Part shown: positions 17,852 through 26,588 of the stretch, one piece after another
How the letters are laid out: the number at the start of each line of letters is the position of its first letter
Numbering within the stretch: the stretch's first letter is position 1
Source: Bacteroidales bacterium
Lineage (GTDB): Bacteria > Bacteroidota > Bacteroidia > Bacteroidales > Muribaculaceae
DNA length: 62,191 nucleotides
Assembly: GCA_020859845.1 (NCBI GenBank)
Contig: JAJBVL010000043.1
Location: 1 to 62,191 of the forward strand
Direction: 5' to 3'
Translations under genes and position numbers: made by a program
The notes under the pieces: generated by a model
Told to the model about the DNA's origin: nothing
The model's database searches: none
Seen by the model: the letters and a program-made list of their open reading frames with translations, nothing else

Positions 17852-18751
17852 TTAAAGCGCCGTCAAGGGTCGATGATTATCTCGTAGAAATTGTCGGTAT
17901 TGGAGAGCGCAGTGGTCGATGGTGTTGCGGTCCATAAACGACTGCTTGAAGAGTTGGTAAATATATTCGATGGCTACCTCGCTGGGATGCTTCATATCTG
18001 AAGCGTAGAATCGATAGTCGCGAAGGTCGTCGATAAGAGCCTCATAGGCTGGGAAATATATGAGCGATGAGGGCGGCTTGGATGAAATGTCGTTCTCGGT
18101 CGGGGTAATATATTCCTGTATGGCCAGGAGGAGTGTAGACTTGCTGATGTTGTTGCCATGAAGTCCGTCGGCCAGATGACGTATAGGGCTCACGGTAAAG
18201 ATAATGTGAAGATTGGGACAGACGCTAAGAGCGTGGGTCACGGCTGTGTGGAGATGTCCTCTCGCTTGCGCTATGCTCATAAGCTCGTGGGAAAAGGTGG
18301 AGGGATGAAGCTTATGGCAGTTGGCCACTATTTGTCCTGTCGAAGCCAGCCGATATACCCAGGCAGTGCCCAGCGTGATGATGAGATGGGTGGCTGATGA
18401 AAGAAACTCAATTGAGGCCTCCAACACAGAGTTAAGGCCTTTGACCATGGCTCCCTGGTCAGCCTTAGATAGCGACGTATGGGCGTCAAGGCAATGATAG
18501 AGACCGCTCTCTTCGCTATAAATTAGCTCCTCGGGGGTATAAAGCGAGCAGGTGGCCACTCTTTGGAGAAATGCAGCTATCGAAGCCGGATTGTAGAGCT
18601 GGCCAAAGGGGTTGATAGCCACCTGGAAACCCTCTTGACGCAAGCGTTGGCCTACGTTCTGAGAGAAGCAGGAGCCCAGCAGGAGAATGCGCGATTGGGG
18701 ATTTATTTCGCCCTGATGGCGTAGAGGCTCTATTTCGGTGCGAAATTTCAT
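17852..18751 (-). CDS. GSCFA domain protein
   Basis: 299 residues of the GSCFA family. The motif that gives the name reads LLLGSCFSQNVGQRL (about residues 23-37), followed by NPFGQLYNP and LIITLGTAWVYRL, then FTVSPIRHLADG. The arrangement resembles SGNH-type hydrolases, with Ser in GSCF and a C-terminal DxxHPS-like DMKHPSEVA. No signal peptide. It starts 18 bases downstream of porE and precedes murF/alr, so a wall- or envelope-linked role is plausible; the substrate is not known. Confidence 0.85.
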   Translation of the reverse strand: MKFRTEIEPLRHQGEINPQSRILLLGSCFSQNVGQRLRQEGFQVAINPFGQLYNPASIAAFLQRVATCSLYTPEELIYSEESGLYHCLDAHTSLSKADQGAMVKGLNSVLEASIEFLSSATHLIITLGTAWVYRLASTGQIVANCHKLHPSTFSHELMSIAQARGHLHTAVTHALSVCPNLHIIFTVSPIRHLADGLHGNNISKSTLLLAIQEYITPTENDISSKPPSSLIYFPAYEALIDDLRDYRFYASDMKHPSEVAIEYIYQLFKQSFMDRNTIDHCALQYRQFLRDNHRPLTAL

Positions 18752-18769
18752 TTGGGTGAAGGTGCTGTT

Positions 18770-20728
18770 TTAGAAGAGGTTGTAGTCGGTGGAGAGGATC
18801 TTGAACTCGGTGCGCCGATTAATTTGGTCGGCAGCTTCGCGGTCTTCGTCGCTCAAAGTTAACACAAATTCTTCATTTAGCAATGTTCCTTCTTCAAATT
18901 GTGGATATTCACGAGCTATGCGCTTTGTGACTGTCATTGGACGCGATTCGCCATATCCTTGGTAGGAGAGGCGTCCTGGGTCGATACCCGCAGCAATAAG
19001 ATAATCTACTACCGACTTGGCTCGGCGTTCCGAGAGGCCTATATTGTATTCTTCCGTCCCCACACGGTCGGTGTGGCTCGACATTTCAATAGTGATGTTG
19101 GGGGCATCCTCGAGCATTTTCACCAGTCCATCCAGCGCTTCTTTCGACTCTGGGCGCAGGGTGGCGCGGTCAAAGTCGTAGAAGATATTTTCCACTATGT
19201 TGGGCTTCTGAAGAGAGGCGAGGATAAAGTCAACGCCATACTCGGCATCTTCTTCGGCCGTGTCGCTTTCAAACTCTTGACGCGCGTTGAGATAACCTGG
19301 TGCGCCAGCGAGCATCACGTAGCTTACGCCACGCTCCAAGGGGAAGGAGAATGTGCCGTCGTCGCGCGCCACAGCTTTCTGATTTGACCCATCGTTGCCT
19401 ACTATGCGGATTATAGCCCCTGGTATAGGCTCCTCATCGAGGTCGGTGACGCTACCCGCGATGAGCACTTTAAGGTCGGGGAGCTCGAAGCTAAAGAGGT
19501 GGTCGTAGCCGCGGGCATCGTCGCGATTGGAGCTGAAAAAACCAGCTTCTTTGCCAGGATAAAAGGTTATGCCAAAGTCGTCGGCCGCCGAGTTGATAGG
19601 CGCGCCGAGATTCTCCACATTCCATCCTCCCGAGGGTGTCATAGTGGCTTTAAAGATGTCGAGACCTCCCATTCCAGCATGACCATTGGAGGCAAAGTAA
19701 AGGATACTGTCGGTGCGGAGATAAGGAAACATCTCGTCGCCCTTAGTATTGATAGCTTCTCCGAGATTTTCGGGTATGCCTGAGCCTCGTTGATTGAGAT
19801 TGATACGCCACAGGTCTTTACCTCCATGGCCTGGACGGTCGCTGGTGAAGTAGAGATATTCGCCCGAGGGGCTCACTGCTGGATGTCCATAGCTGTAGAT
19901 GGTGTCGTTGCCAATCTCAAATTTCACAGGCGCGCTCCACTGTGCATCGGAGCGTTGCGAGGTATAGATTTCTACTCCCGTGTCGGCGTTGGGCTCTCGT
20001 CGGGCGCGGGTGAGATACATTGTGGAACCGTCGGGGGAAAATGAGATGATGCCTTCATCCATATCGCTATTGAGCTCTCCCTCAATTGGCTCTGGCTTGA
20101 GCCATTGGTCTTGCTCGTCTTTCTTCACCATCCATATATCGCTCTTCTTCATGCCTGTGATCTCGCTGCGATTAGAGCCTGTCACCTTCTCATTGGTGGT
20201 GGTGATATACAAGATGTCGCCTTGGAGCATTGGTGAGAAGTCGGCTCTACGCGAGTTGAAGCTTTTCATCGACTTCACCACGTAGCGCGTGGGCTCTTCC
20301 TTAAGTCGCTCTCCCAGTCGTGCACCGCGAAGTCCTATTTGAGCGCTGATGTCGCCAGGCGCCAAGGCCAGATATTCTTCGTAGCTCTGGGCTGCTTGCT
20401 TGTATTTGCCTTGGGCGTGGAGCATCTGAGCCAAGCGTAGAATTGCCATAGAATCGGTGACGCCAAAGCGTATGGCGTTCTGGTAGGCCACTCCAGCGCG
20501 TGCTGCTTGACCAAGCATACGGTGAGCTTCGGCCATCTTGTAACTCACCTCTCCACGCAAGGGTCTGTCCTCCTTGCGCTTCAAGCTTTTGTATACTTTG
20601 CGATAGGTCTGAGCTGCGTCATAGTATTCGCCGCGAGCCATCTGCTCGTCGGCCGTGGCGAGTTTGGGCGTGCTACATGAGGTGCACACCAAGATAAAAG
20701 CTAATAAATAGATCCACTGGATTCTCAT
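18770..20728 (-). CDS. porE: PorE-like T9SS lipoprotein with OmpA domain
   Basis: 652 residues. A lipobox (LVCTSC, Cys18) is followed by TPR helices (about 25-140, for example YKQAAQSYEEYLALAPGD), WD40/PD40 propeller blades (about 165-400, with ISFSPDGSTMYLTR and HPAVSPSGEYLYFTSDRPGHGG), a carboxypeptidase-regulatory-like beta domain (about 410-490), and an OmpA peptidoglycan-binding domain (about 510-652, IEMSSHTDRVGTEEYNIGLSERRAKSV). This order and length match PorE of Porphyromonas gingivalis, which anchors the T9SS to peptidoglycan. It is unlinked to the porT-N operon, as in P. gingivalis. Other PD40/OmpA lipoproteins share the architecture, so the PorE name is likely rather than certain. 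Confidence 0.82.
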   Translation of the reverse strand: MRIQWIYLLAFILVCTSCSTPKLATADEQMARGEYYDAAQTYRKVYKSLKRKEDRPLRGEVSYKMAEAHRMLGQAARAGVAYQNAIRFGVTDSMAILRLAQMLHAQGKYKQAAQSYEEYLALAPGDISAQIGLRGARLGERLKEEPTRYVVKSMKSFNSRRADFSPMLQGDILYITTTNEKVTGSNRSEITGMKKSDIWMVKKDEQDQWLKPEPIEGELNSDMDEGIISFSPDGSTMYLTRARREPNADTGVEIYTSQRSDAQWSAPVKFEIGNDTIYSYGHPAVSPSGEYLYFTSDRPGHGGKDLWRINLNQRGSGIPENLGEAINTKGDEMFPYLRTDSILYFASNGHAGMGGLDIFKATMTPSGGWNVENLGAPINSAADDFGITFYPGKEAGFFSSNRDDARGYDHLFSFELPDLKVLIAGSVTDLDEEPIPGAIIRIVGNDGSNQKAVARDDGTFSFPLERGVSYVMLAGAPGYLNARQEFESDTAEEDAEYGVDFILASLQKPNIVENIFYDFDRATLRPESKEALDGLVKMLEDAPNITIEMSSHTDRVGTEEYNIGLSERRAKSVVDYLIAAGIDPGRLSYQGYGESRPMTVTKRIAREYPQFEEGTLLNEEFVLTLSDEDREAADQINRRTEFKILSTDYNLF

Positions 20729-20741
20729 TGTAATGATAAAA

Positions 20742-20777
20742 CGGCGCTCCAGCGTCGGTTAGTATGCTGGAGCGCCG
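20742..20777 (-). terminator. Terminator after the DUF4143 ATPase gene
   Basis: CGGCGCTCCAGC (20742-20753) pairs perfectly with GCTGGAGCGCCG (20766-20777). On the minus strand the stem is followed by TTTTATC. It separates the ATPase gene from porE. Confidence 0.75.
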
Positions 20778-20795
20778 GAAAGTTATGGAGGGTGT

Positions 20796-21917
20796 CTATT
20801 CCACAAAGGGTTGGTAGGTGTCGGGGTTTATCACTTGAAAGGTGCTGTCGGGATAGGTGGCCATAAATGATTTGGGCGTACGGACCTTTGCTTTAGGATT
20901 CCATTTCATTTCAAAGGCCGCCAACTGTCCGTCTTTTTCCTCTATGAGGTCTATCTCACAGTTGTCGAGGGTGCGCCAAAAGTAGCTCTGTGAATAGTCT
21001 TGGCAATATGCATTGCGCTTCAGCCGCTCCACTACCATCATGTTCTCCCACAGCGCTCCCACGTCGTTGCGCGAGTCGAGAGGAGCAAAGTTGCCTATCA
21101 CCGCATTGCGTATCCCCAGGTCGTAGAAATACACTTTCTTGCCTTTCTTGATTTCGTTGCGCATATTCCGACTATAGGATTCTTGGCGAAACAATATGAA
21201 GCATTTCTCAAGCAGACCGATATATGTCTCCACGGTGGCACGGTCAACGCCGATAAGGTTGCTGAGCTCATTATACGACACCTCGCTCCCTATTTGCAGA
21301 GCTAAGGCCTTTACGAGCTTGTGGACCATCTCGGGCTTCTTGATGCCTTTATAGGATAGCAGATCCTTGTAAAGGTAGCTATTAGTGAGGGTGGCCAATA
21401 TCCTTCGTGCATCTCCGGGGTCGTTGATCACTTCAGGATACATCCCATAGACCAACCTCGTAGGCAGCAGTCGGTGAGTCTCTCGCCATCCTATTGAGCT
21501 GGCCATTTCGGCCAGCGATAGAGGGTAGAGGTTATACTCGATGAGACGCCCTGTGGCCGATTCGTTGACCCCGCTTGCCATGTCGAGCGACGAGCTCCCT
21601 GTGACGATGACCTGTGTGTCAAGCTTTAGGTCGCCTATTTTTTTCAATGTCAGTCCTATGCTGTCCACGCGTTGAGCTTCGTCGATAAAGACTATATCGT
21701 AAGGCGAAAGATGTTCACGCAGTTGGGTCGACGTCAAGCCTTCTATCTGCTGGGCATCATCATAGTCGTCACAATTGAGCGAAAGAATACGCTTGCCCGG
21801 CTCTTTGAGCTGGGAAAGGAGAGTAGTCTTCCCTACTTGCCTTGCGCCAAGCAATACTATCACTTTCTTTCGGTGATAGTCGGCCATTATCTGGTCTTTT
21901 ATCTTTCGGTCAATCAT
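20796..21917 (-). CDS. DUF4143 ATPase, first locus
   Basis: 373 residues from the ATG at 21917; the frame further upstream crosses the promoter. Walker A is GARQVGKT (24-31) and Walker B is DIVFIDEAQ (Asp79, Glu80), with a sensor-like VIVTGSSSLD. A winged-helix stretch (SYNELSNLIGVDRATVETYIGLL) joins the ATPase to a C-terminal DUF4143 domain whose CEIDLIEEKDGQLAAFEMKWN resembles a PD-(D/E)xK nuclease core. These AAA_14/DUF4143 proteins are abundant in Bacteroidetes and lack an agreed function. It has a consensus promoter that overlaps the first of four palindromes, so self-regulation is likely. All core motifs are intact. Confidence 0.88.
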   Translation of the reverse strand: MIDRKIKDQIMADYHRKKVIVLLGARQVGKTTLLSQLKEPGKRILSLNCDDYDDAQQIEGLTSTQLREHLSPYDIVFIDEAQRVDSIGLTLKKIGDLKLDTQVIVTGSSSLDMASGVNESATGRLIEYNLYPLSLAEMASSIGWRETHRLLPTRLVYGMYPEVINDPGDARRILATLTNSYLYKDLLSYKGIKKPEMVHKLVKALALQIGSEVSYNELSNLIGVDRATVETYIGLLEKCFILFRQESYSRNMRNEIKKGKKVYFYDLGIRNAVIGNFAPLDSRNDVGALWENMMVVERLKRNAYCQDYSQSYFWRTLDNCEIDLIEEKDGQLAAFEMKWNPKAKVRTPKSFMATYPDSTFQVINPDTYQPFVE

Positions 21918-21934
21918 TGCGGTATATATTTTTA

Positions 21935-21966
21935 CAAAGGTACAAACAATAATCTTGAAATCCAAA
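21935..21966 (-). promoter_or_regulatory. Promoter of the first DUF4143 ATPase gene
   Basis: Minus strand: TTTG (21966-21963), 20 bases, TACCTTTG (21942-21935). A full consensus match. The TTTG box falls inside the gene-proximal palindrome (21962-21985), so anything bound there would cover the promoter. Confidence 0.8.
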
Positions 21967-22085
21967 AAATAGGCCTAAAATTGTGATTCAATTCGCAAAA
22001 TTCGGCCTAAAATTGCGATTCAATTCGCAAAATTCGGCCTAAAATTGCGATTCAATTCGCAAAATTCGGCCTAAAATTGCGATTT
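21962..22085. repeat. Array of four 24-bp palindromes at 32-bp spacing
   Basis: Three units (21994-22017, 22026-22049, 22058-22081) are identical imperfect palindromes of the form CGCAA-N2-TT-N-GGCC-N-AA-N2-TTGCG. The gene-proximal unit (21962-21985) is diverged. Every GGCC centre is exactly 32 bases from the next, about three helical turns, so all would face the same side of the DNA. They are directly repeated and there is no variable spacer. The array lies immediately upstream of the DUF4143 ATPase promoter and overlaps it. A matching design stands before the ATPase at 60763. Confidence 0.9.
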
Positions 22086-22104
22086 GGGATTAGGGATATA
22101 AAAA

Positions 22105-22135
22105 GGACTGGGCCTTAAGAGAAGTGGCCCAGTCC
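22105..22135 (-). terminator. Terminator after the M16 protease gene
   Basis: GGACTGGGCC (22105-22114) pairs perfectly with GGCCCAGTCC (22126-22135). On the minus strand it is followed by TTTTTATA. It lies 31 bases past the M16 stop codon. Confidence 0.85.
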
Positions 22136-22165
22136 GGTTCAATATTGGGAATGATGAAGGATTGT

Positions 22166-24991
22166 TTATTCAGCGGGGTCGAGAATCACTACTCGGTAGT
22201 TGTCTTGCCCGTTGAGTTGCTTCATGAAGTTCTCCACCTGTGGTACGGTGAGGGCGTTGATGAGCTCAAGACCGCCATTCATGGTGTCGACGCCATTGAG
22301 CGACCATCCACCAATCCAGCCCAGCCAGCTGCCATTTTGCTCCAGGCCTTCGGTGTAGTCCTTTACCATGTATTCTTTCACCTTGGCCAGCTCTTCCTCG
22401 GTGATATCAGAGGTGAGGTTGCCAAACTGCTCCTCGATGATGCCGAGCACCTTCTCCTTCATTTCAGGTTTCATGGGGAAAGGCACTTGGATCATTATAG
22501 GATTGGAGCTATTGCGACGCATTGCGCCATAAGCACCGATAGAATATACGGCGCCTTCCTTCTCACGCACGATGTCGTTGAGACGCTTGGAGAGGATTTG
22601 AGCGCTGACTGTGGAGAGCAGACGATTCTCGGGAGTGTAAGGCATGTCGCCCCACTCAAGGACACAGCACCACGTCTGAGGCGTTTCCATAGCCGCAGTG
22701 AAGGTGTCGAGAGTCTTTCCGCCCTTCATGGTGAGGTCGGGGTTGAAGGCCACGAGTTGCTTGCGAGCTGTGGCTTGATCGCCGGGGAGGGTAGCGATGT
22801 ATTGTTCTACGAGTGGACGCAGGGCGTCAATGTCAACATTGCCTACGAAGATGAAAACAAACTCAGCGGCGTTGGTAGTCATGGAGTGGGCAATGGAGAG
22901 GATTTCGTCAAGCTTAGCATTGTCCACTACCTCGGTCGAGAGGTTTTTAACGAGAGGCGAGTTGCCATAGAGAGCTTCCGAGAGCTTGGTCTGGAATATA
23001 TATTGTGGATTTGACTCCTGATTCTTCAGAATGCTGCGGTAGGTGTTTTGGGTAGCTTCAAATTCGTCGGGGGTCACCTCGAGGTCGGTGAAGGCCATGT
23101 AGATGAGCTCCATCAGAGTGGGGAGATCCTTTGGGGTGGTGGAGCCGGTAAATTCGCGTGAGTAAGAAGAGAAGTCGGGGGAGAGGCGCACCTGCTTGCC
23201 CGACAGATACTTCTTGAGATCGCTGTTGGTGTAAGAGCCTAAGCCATAATCTCCGATAGCGTAGTCGAGGAACGTAAGGCTATTTACCTTATCAGCTGGT
23301 ACCTCAGAGGTGCCGTTGAAGGCAATGGCATTGAAGAGGATTTCATCGTCCTTAAACTTGGTGGGCTTCACGATGACACGAGCGCCATTGGAGAGAGTCC
23401 ACTCGGTGGCGCCCCACTGTGTGAGTTCTTGTGTAGAGGTGATAGTGCCGGGCGTTGGGAGCTGAGGGATGAGAGGCTCGCTCTTAACCTCTTCTTTGTA
23501 TGGCTCGATATCTTCGGCCTCGATAGCAGCGAGAGCATTAGCAAAGTCGGCCTCGGTGGGGATGTTGACGCCCTCTTTGTCGGGGAGAAGAGCCAGCAAT
23601 ACGCGGTTGTCGGCGGTAATCATCTGAGGGAGAATGGAGTTGATGGCCTCTACAGGGATATTGGGGACAAGCATCTGAGCTATCTGATACTCAATCTCTA
23701 TGCCGGGAATGGGTTCTTTCTCAGTGAAGGCTTTGACATATTCGCGAGAATAGGCTTCGGTCTCATGCTGGTTGCGGTTGTTGTAGGCTTTCTCCATGCG
23801 TGAGAGGTATTCTGCGCTGGCGCGTTCATATTCGCTGACAGTGAAGCCACCACGCTGTGCGCGTAGGAGCTCGCGATAAGCAGCAGCCAAAGCGTCGGGG
23901 AGGTCGTTGTTTTTGTCGAGGGCGCTGATAGTAAAGGCATCCTTGGTGGTGGCCAGGAAGAACTGGCCATAACCAGCATCGGCCGATGCAAAAGGAGCGT
24001 CAGGACGAGCTGTGATGTCGCTCAGACGAGTGTTGAGCATCGAGGTGATCATACTCATGATATAATCTTGAGCATAGTAGGCCATGGTGTTTTTGAGTTC
24101 GTCGGGGATAGCGTCGGTCTTAAACATCAGCTCGGCAATGGCAAAATTTTGCTCTTTGTCCTTGCCTATGGCATAGATGGTGCCTTCGGTATCTTCTACG
24201 GGGTAATAGATACGCTCTGCGGCGTTTTCGGGCATCTCGATATCGGCAAACATCTCTTTGATCTTGCCTTCTATGCGGTCAACGTCGATGTCGCCCACCA
24301 CGATGATGGCTTGCTGGTCGGGACGATACCATTTCTCATAGTAGTCGCGCAGTGCCTGCGGCTCAAAGTTGTCGACCACCTCCATGGTGCCAATAGGTAA
24401 GCGATAGCCATAGCGCGAGTTGGGATAGATGGTGGGGAGTAGCGACTCCAAGATACGCATCTGCCCAACGTTGCTACGGCGCCATTCTTCGTGGATCACG
24501 GCGCGCTCAGCGTCAATCTCCTCGGGAGCAAGGGTGAGGTCGTTGGCCCAGTCGTGGAGGATGAGGAGGCAAGAGTCTTGTACGCTCTCGCGTGCGATAG
24601 GCACAGCGCTTATATTGTAGACGGTCTCGTCAACGCCAGTGTAAGCGTTGAGGTTGGCTCCAAACTTTACGCCTACGCTTTCCAGCCAGTTGATAATGTC
24701 CTTGTCGGGGAAGTGGGTGGTACCGTTAAAGCACATGTGTTCGAGGAAGTGGGCCAGGCCGCGCTGATTGTCCTCTTCGAGGATAGAGCCCACCTTCTGA
24801 GCGATGTAGAAGTCGGCTTGACCTTTGGGGTACTCATTGTGACGAATGTAGTAGGTGAGGCCATTGGGGAGCTGGCCTATTCTCACTGCTGGATCTACTG
24901 GTAGCTGTTGATCCATCTGGGCAAAAGTCACTACTGGCATCAGTAGCGCTCCCAGAATGAGCATCGAGAGTGCACGAAACGTTTTTTTCAT
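22166..24991 (-). CDS. M16 family zinc protease, full-length two-half type
   Basis: 941 residues with a signal peptide (LSMLILGALLMPVVTFAQ). The inverted zinc motif HxxEH reads HFLEH (His81, Glu84, His85), within GLAHFLEHMCFNGTTHFP, and the downstream Glu ligand lies in the region around ERAVIHEEWRR. The second half (from about residue 520) repeats the fold without the zinc motif, as in PqqL and insulinase-type proteases that clamp around peptides. It should degrade peptides in the periplasm or at the outer membrane. Single gene, with its own terminator. Confidence 0.93.
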   Translation of the reverse strand: MKKTFRALSMLILGALLMPVVTFAQMDQQLPVDPAVRIGQLPNGLTYYIRHNEYPKGQADFYIAQKVGSILEEDNQRGLAHFLEHMCFNGTTHFPDKDIINWLESVGVKFGANLNAYTGVDETVYNISAVPIARESVQDSCLLILHDWANDLTLAPEEIDAERAVIHEEWRRSNVGQMRILESLLPTIYPNSRYGYRLPIGTMEVVDNFEPQALRDYYEKWYRPDQQAIIVVGDIDVDRIEGKIKEMFADIEMPENAAERIYYPVEDTEGTIYAIGKDKEQNFAIAELMFKTDAIPDELKNTMAYYAQDYIMSMITSMLNTRLSDITARPDAPFASADAGYGQFFLATTKDAFTISALDKNNDLPDALAAAYRELLRAQRGGFTVSEYERASAEYLSRMEKAYNNRNQHETEAYSREYVKAFTEKEPIPGIEIEYQIAQMLVPNIPVEAINSILPQMITADNRVLLALLPDKEGVNIPTEADFANALAAIEAEDIEPYKEEVKSEPLIPQLPTPGTITSTQELTQWGATEWTLSNGARVIVKPTKFKDDEILFNAIAFNGTSEVPADKVNSLTFLDYAIGDYGLGSYTNSDLKKYLSGKQVRLSPDFSSYSREFTGSTTPKDLPTLMELIYMAFTDLEVTPDEFEATQNTYRSILKNQESNPQYIFQTKLSEALYGNSPLVKNLSTEVVDNAKLDEILSIAHSMTTNAAEFVFIFVGNVDIDALRPLVEQYIATLPGDQATARKQLVAFNPDLTMKGGKTLDTFTAAMETPQTWCCVLEWGDMPYTPENRLLSTVSAQILSKRLNDIVREKEGAVYSIGAYGAMRRNSSNPIMIQVPFPMKPEMKEKVLGIIEEQFGNLTSDITEEELAKVKEYMVKDYTEGLEQNGSWLGWIGGWSLNGVDTMNGGLELINALTVPQVENFMKQLNGQDNYRVVILDPAE

Positions 24992-25089
24992 AAAAATATT
25001 ATTAGGGTTTCAAATATGTGATGTTTGCTATAAGATATGAGATGAATTGAGAGTTATATATATCATTAGACGTGGATTGTCGATAAAAG

Positions 25090-26421
25090 TTACATCGCCG
25101 CCCCCATATTTCTTGCTTTTTTATTTTTGCCAATGATAATGGCTATTGCCACTACGCCAGCCAAGGCCCAAGGATAATACAGATAAGGCCAGGGGGCTTG
25201 GGGAGGGATAGAGGCCAAAGCGGTGGCCAGAAGGGTTTGTGCCCCATAGGGGATGAGGCACTGGACGATGCAAGAGCAGGTGTCAAGAAGGCTTGCGCTG
25301 CGTCTTGGCTCTACGCCATAGCGTTCGGCGATGTCGCGAGAGATAGAGCCCACGGTGATGATGGCCACGGTGTTGTTGGCAGTGCAGAGATTGACGATGG
25401 CCACAAGCGAGGCAATACACCATTTGGCCCCGCGAGAAGAGTGCACCTTAGCCGTGAGGCGCTCGAGCAGCCATTGAATACCTCCTTGAGCTTTTACCAC
25501 TCCGAGCATCCCAGCAGCCATTAGGGTGATTATGATGAGGTTGCCCATGCTGTCGATGCCTTGTCCCATAAAGGAAGCCATCGATAGCAAGTCGCTCCCA
25601 AATATTAATCCCAGACAAAGCGCTGTCAGAATGCCACAGGTCAATACTATTGTCACATTGATTCCCATTACAGCCAAGAGGATAATGACCAGGTAGGGTA
25701 TCACCAGCCATACGTTGGTGTCCACCTCCTCAGAGTGGAGGCCAACGTCGTAGGGTGTAAGCAGGTAGAAGGTCAACGCCACAATAGCGGCGGGGACTGC
25801 TATCCACAGGTTGGCCTTAAACTTGTCAGCCATGTTGCACCCTTGGGTGCGTGTGGCAGCGATAGTGGTGTCGGAGATAAACGAAAGGTTGTCGCCAAAG
25901 AAAGCTCCTCCCAGCACCACCGCTACAAAGAAAGCCACGTTCTCTCCACCCACTTGAGCCATTTCTACAGCGATAGGAGTCAGAGCCACCACAGTGCCAA
26001 CCGACGTGCCAATGGCCAGCGAGATGAAGCAAGAAGCTAAAAATAAAGCGCCTACAATGAAGCGTGGCGGGAAAAAGTCGAGAGTAAGCCTCACGGTGGC
26101 CTCTACACAGCCCAACTCCTTGGCCAGCGAAGCAAATGCCCCGGCCAGCACAAAAATCCAGATCATGTAGAGAATATTGCTATGCCCAGCCTCGCGCGAG
26201 AATATCTCGATGCGCTGCGTCAGAGGGCGCTTGTCACTGATGAGGATGGCCCAAATGGAGGCTATAAGCAGGGCCACTGCCAATGGCATCTTGTAGAAAT
26301 CGCCTATCACCAACGACACCACCAGATATACTATCAGAAACACCACCACAGGCGACAAGGCCAAAAGCCCTTTACGAGTGGTGGGGGAGGGGGAGTGGAG
26401 GGGCGCGGTGTATGACGACAT
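25090..26421 (-). CDS. NhaC-type Na+/H+ antiporter
   Basis: 443 residues with about eleven membrane segments. GTSVGTVVALTPIAVEMA and GAFFGDNLSFISDTTIAATRTQGC match the conserved core of the NhaC family, and NLCTANNTVAIITVG is the second-half equivalent. The ATG at 26421 (MSSYTAP) is chosen because the preceding in-frame codon is only a TTG and the promoter lies 37 bases upstream. It exports sodium, or swaps related substrates, in exchange for protons. Stands alone. Confidence 0.9.
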   Translation of the reverse strand: MSSYTAPLHSPSPTTRKGLLALSPVVVFLIVYLVVSLVIGDFYKMPLAVALLIASIWAILISDKRPLTQRIEIFSREAGHSNILYMIWIFVLAGAFASLAKELGCVEATVRLTLDFFPPRFIVGALFLASCFISLAIGTSVGTVVALTPIAVEMAQVGGENVAFFVAVVLGGAFFGDNLSFISDTTIAATRTQGCNMADKFKANLWIAVPAAIVALTFYLLTPYDVGLHSEEVDTNVWLVIPYLVIILLAVMGINVTIVLTCGILTALCLGLIFGSDLLSMASFMGQGIDSMGNLIIITLMAAGMLGVVKAQGGIQWLLERLTAKVHSSRGAKWCIASLVAIVNLCTANNTVAIITVGSISRDIAERYGVEPRRSASLLDTCSCIVQCLIPYGAQTLLATALASIPPQAPWPYLYYPWALAGVVAIAIIIGKNKKARNMGAAM

Positions 26422-26458
26422 CAAGCTTTGGTGTTAAAAAAATAGTCTTATTAGCCTG

Positions 26459-26489
26459 CAAAATTAGCCATTTTTAGCGCCTCATCAAA
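26459..26489 (-). promoter_or_regulatory. Promoter of the NhaC-type antiporter
   Basis: Minus strand: TTTG (26489-26486), 19 bases, TAATTTTG (26466-26459). Full consensus. It is back to back with the Crp/Fnr gene promoter region. Confidence 0.75.
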
Positions 26490-26530
26490 AAATCTACCTT
26501 TATTTAGTTCTTATTTAGCGAAAAGATGTT

Positions 26531-26560
26531 TACCTTTGTGCTATAAAACATTGTTTTATA
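26531..26560 (+). promoter_or_regulatory. -7 box and palindrome before the Crp/Fnr gene
   Basis: TACCTTTG at 26531-26538 is a perfect -7 box, but no TTTG lies at the right distance upstream. Four bases downstream is the perfect palindrome TATAAAAC-ATT-GTTTTATA (26542-26560), right at or just after the expected transcription start. A regulator bound there would block transcription, so self-repression by the Crp/Fnr protein is possible. The palindrome is not the classic TGTGA-N6-TCACA site. Confidence 0.5.
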
Positions 26561-26588
26561 ATCTGCTTAGTAGTTACTTTTACTTAAA

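Noticed and set aside
21962-22085. Possible short CRISPR array
   Set aside because: The 32-bp units are contiguous and identical with no unique spacers, and no cas gene is near; the same holds for 60615-60702.
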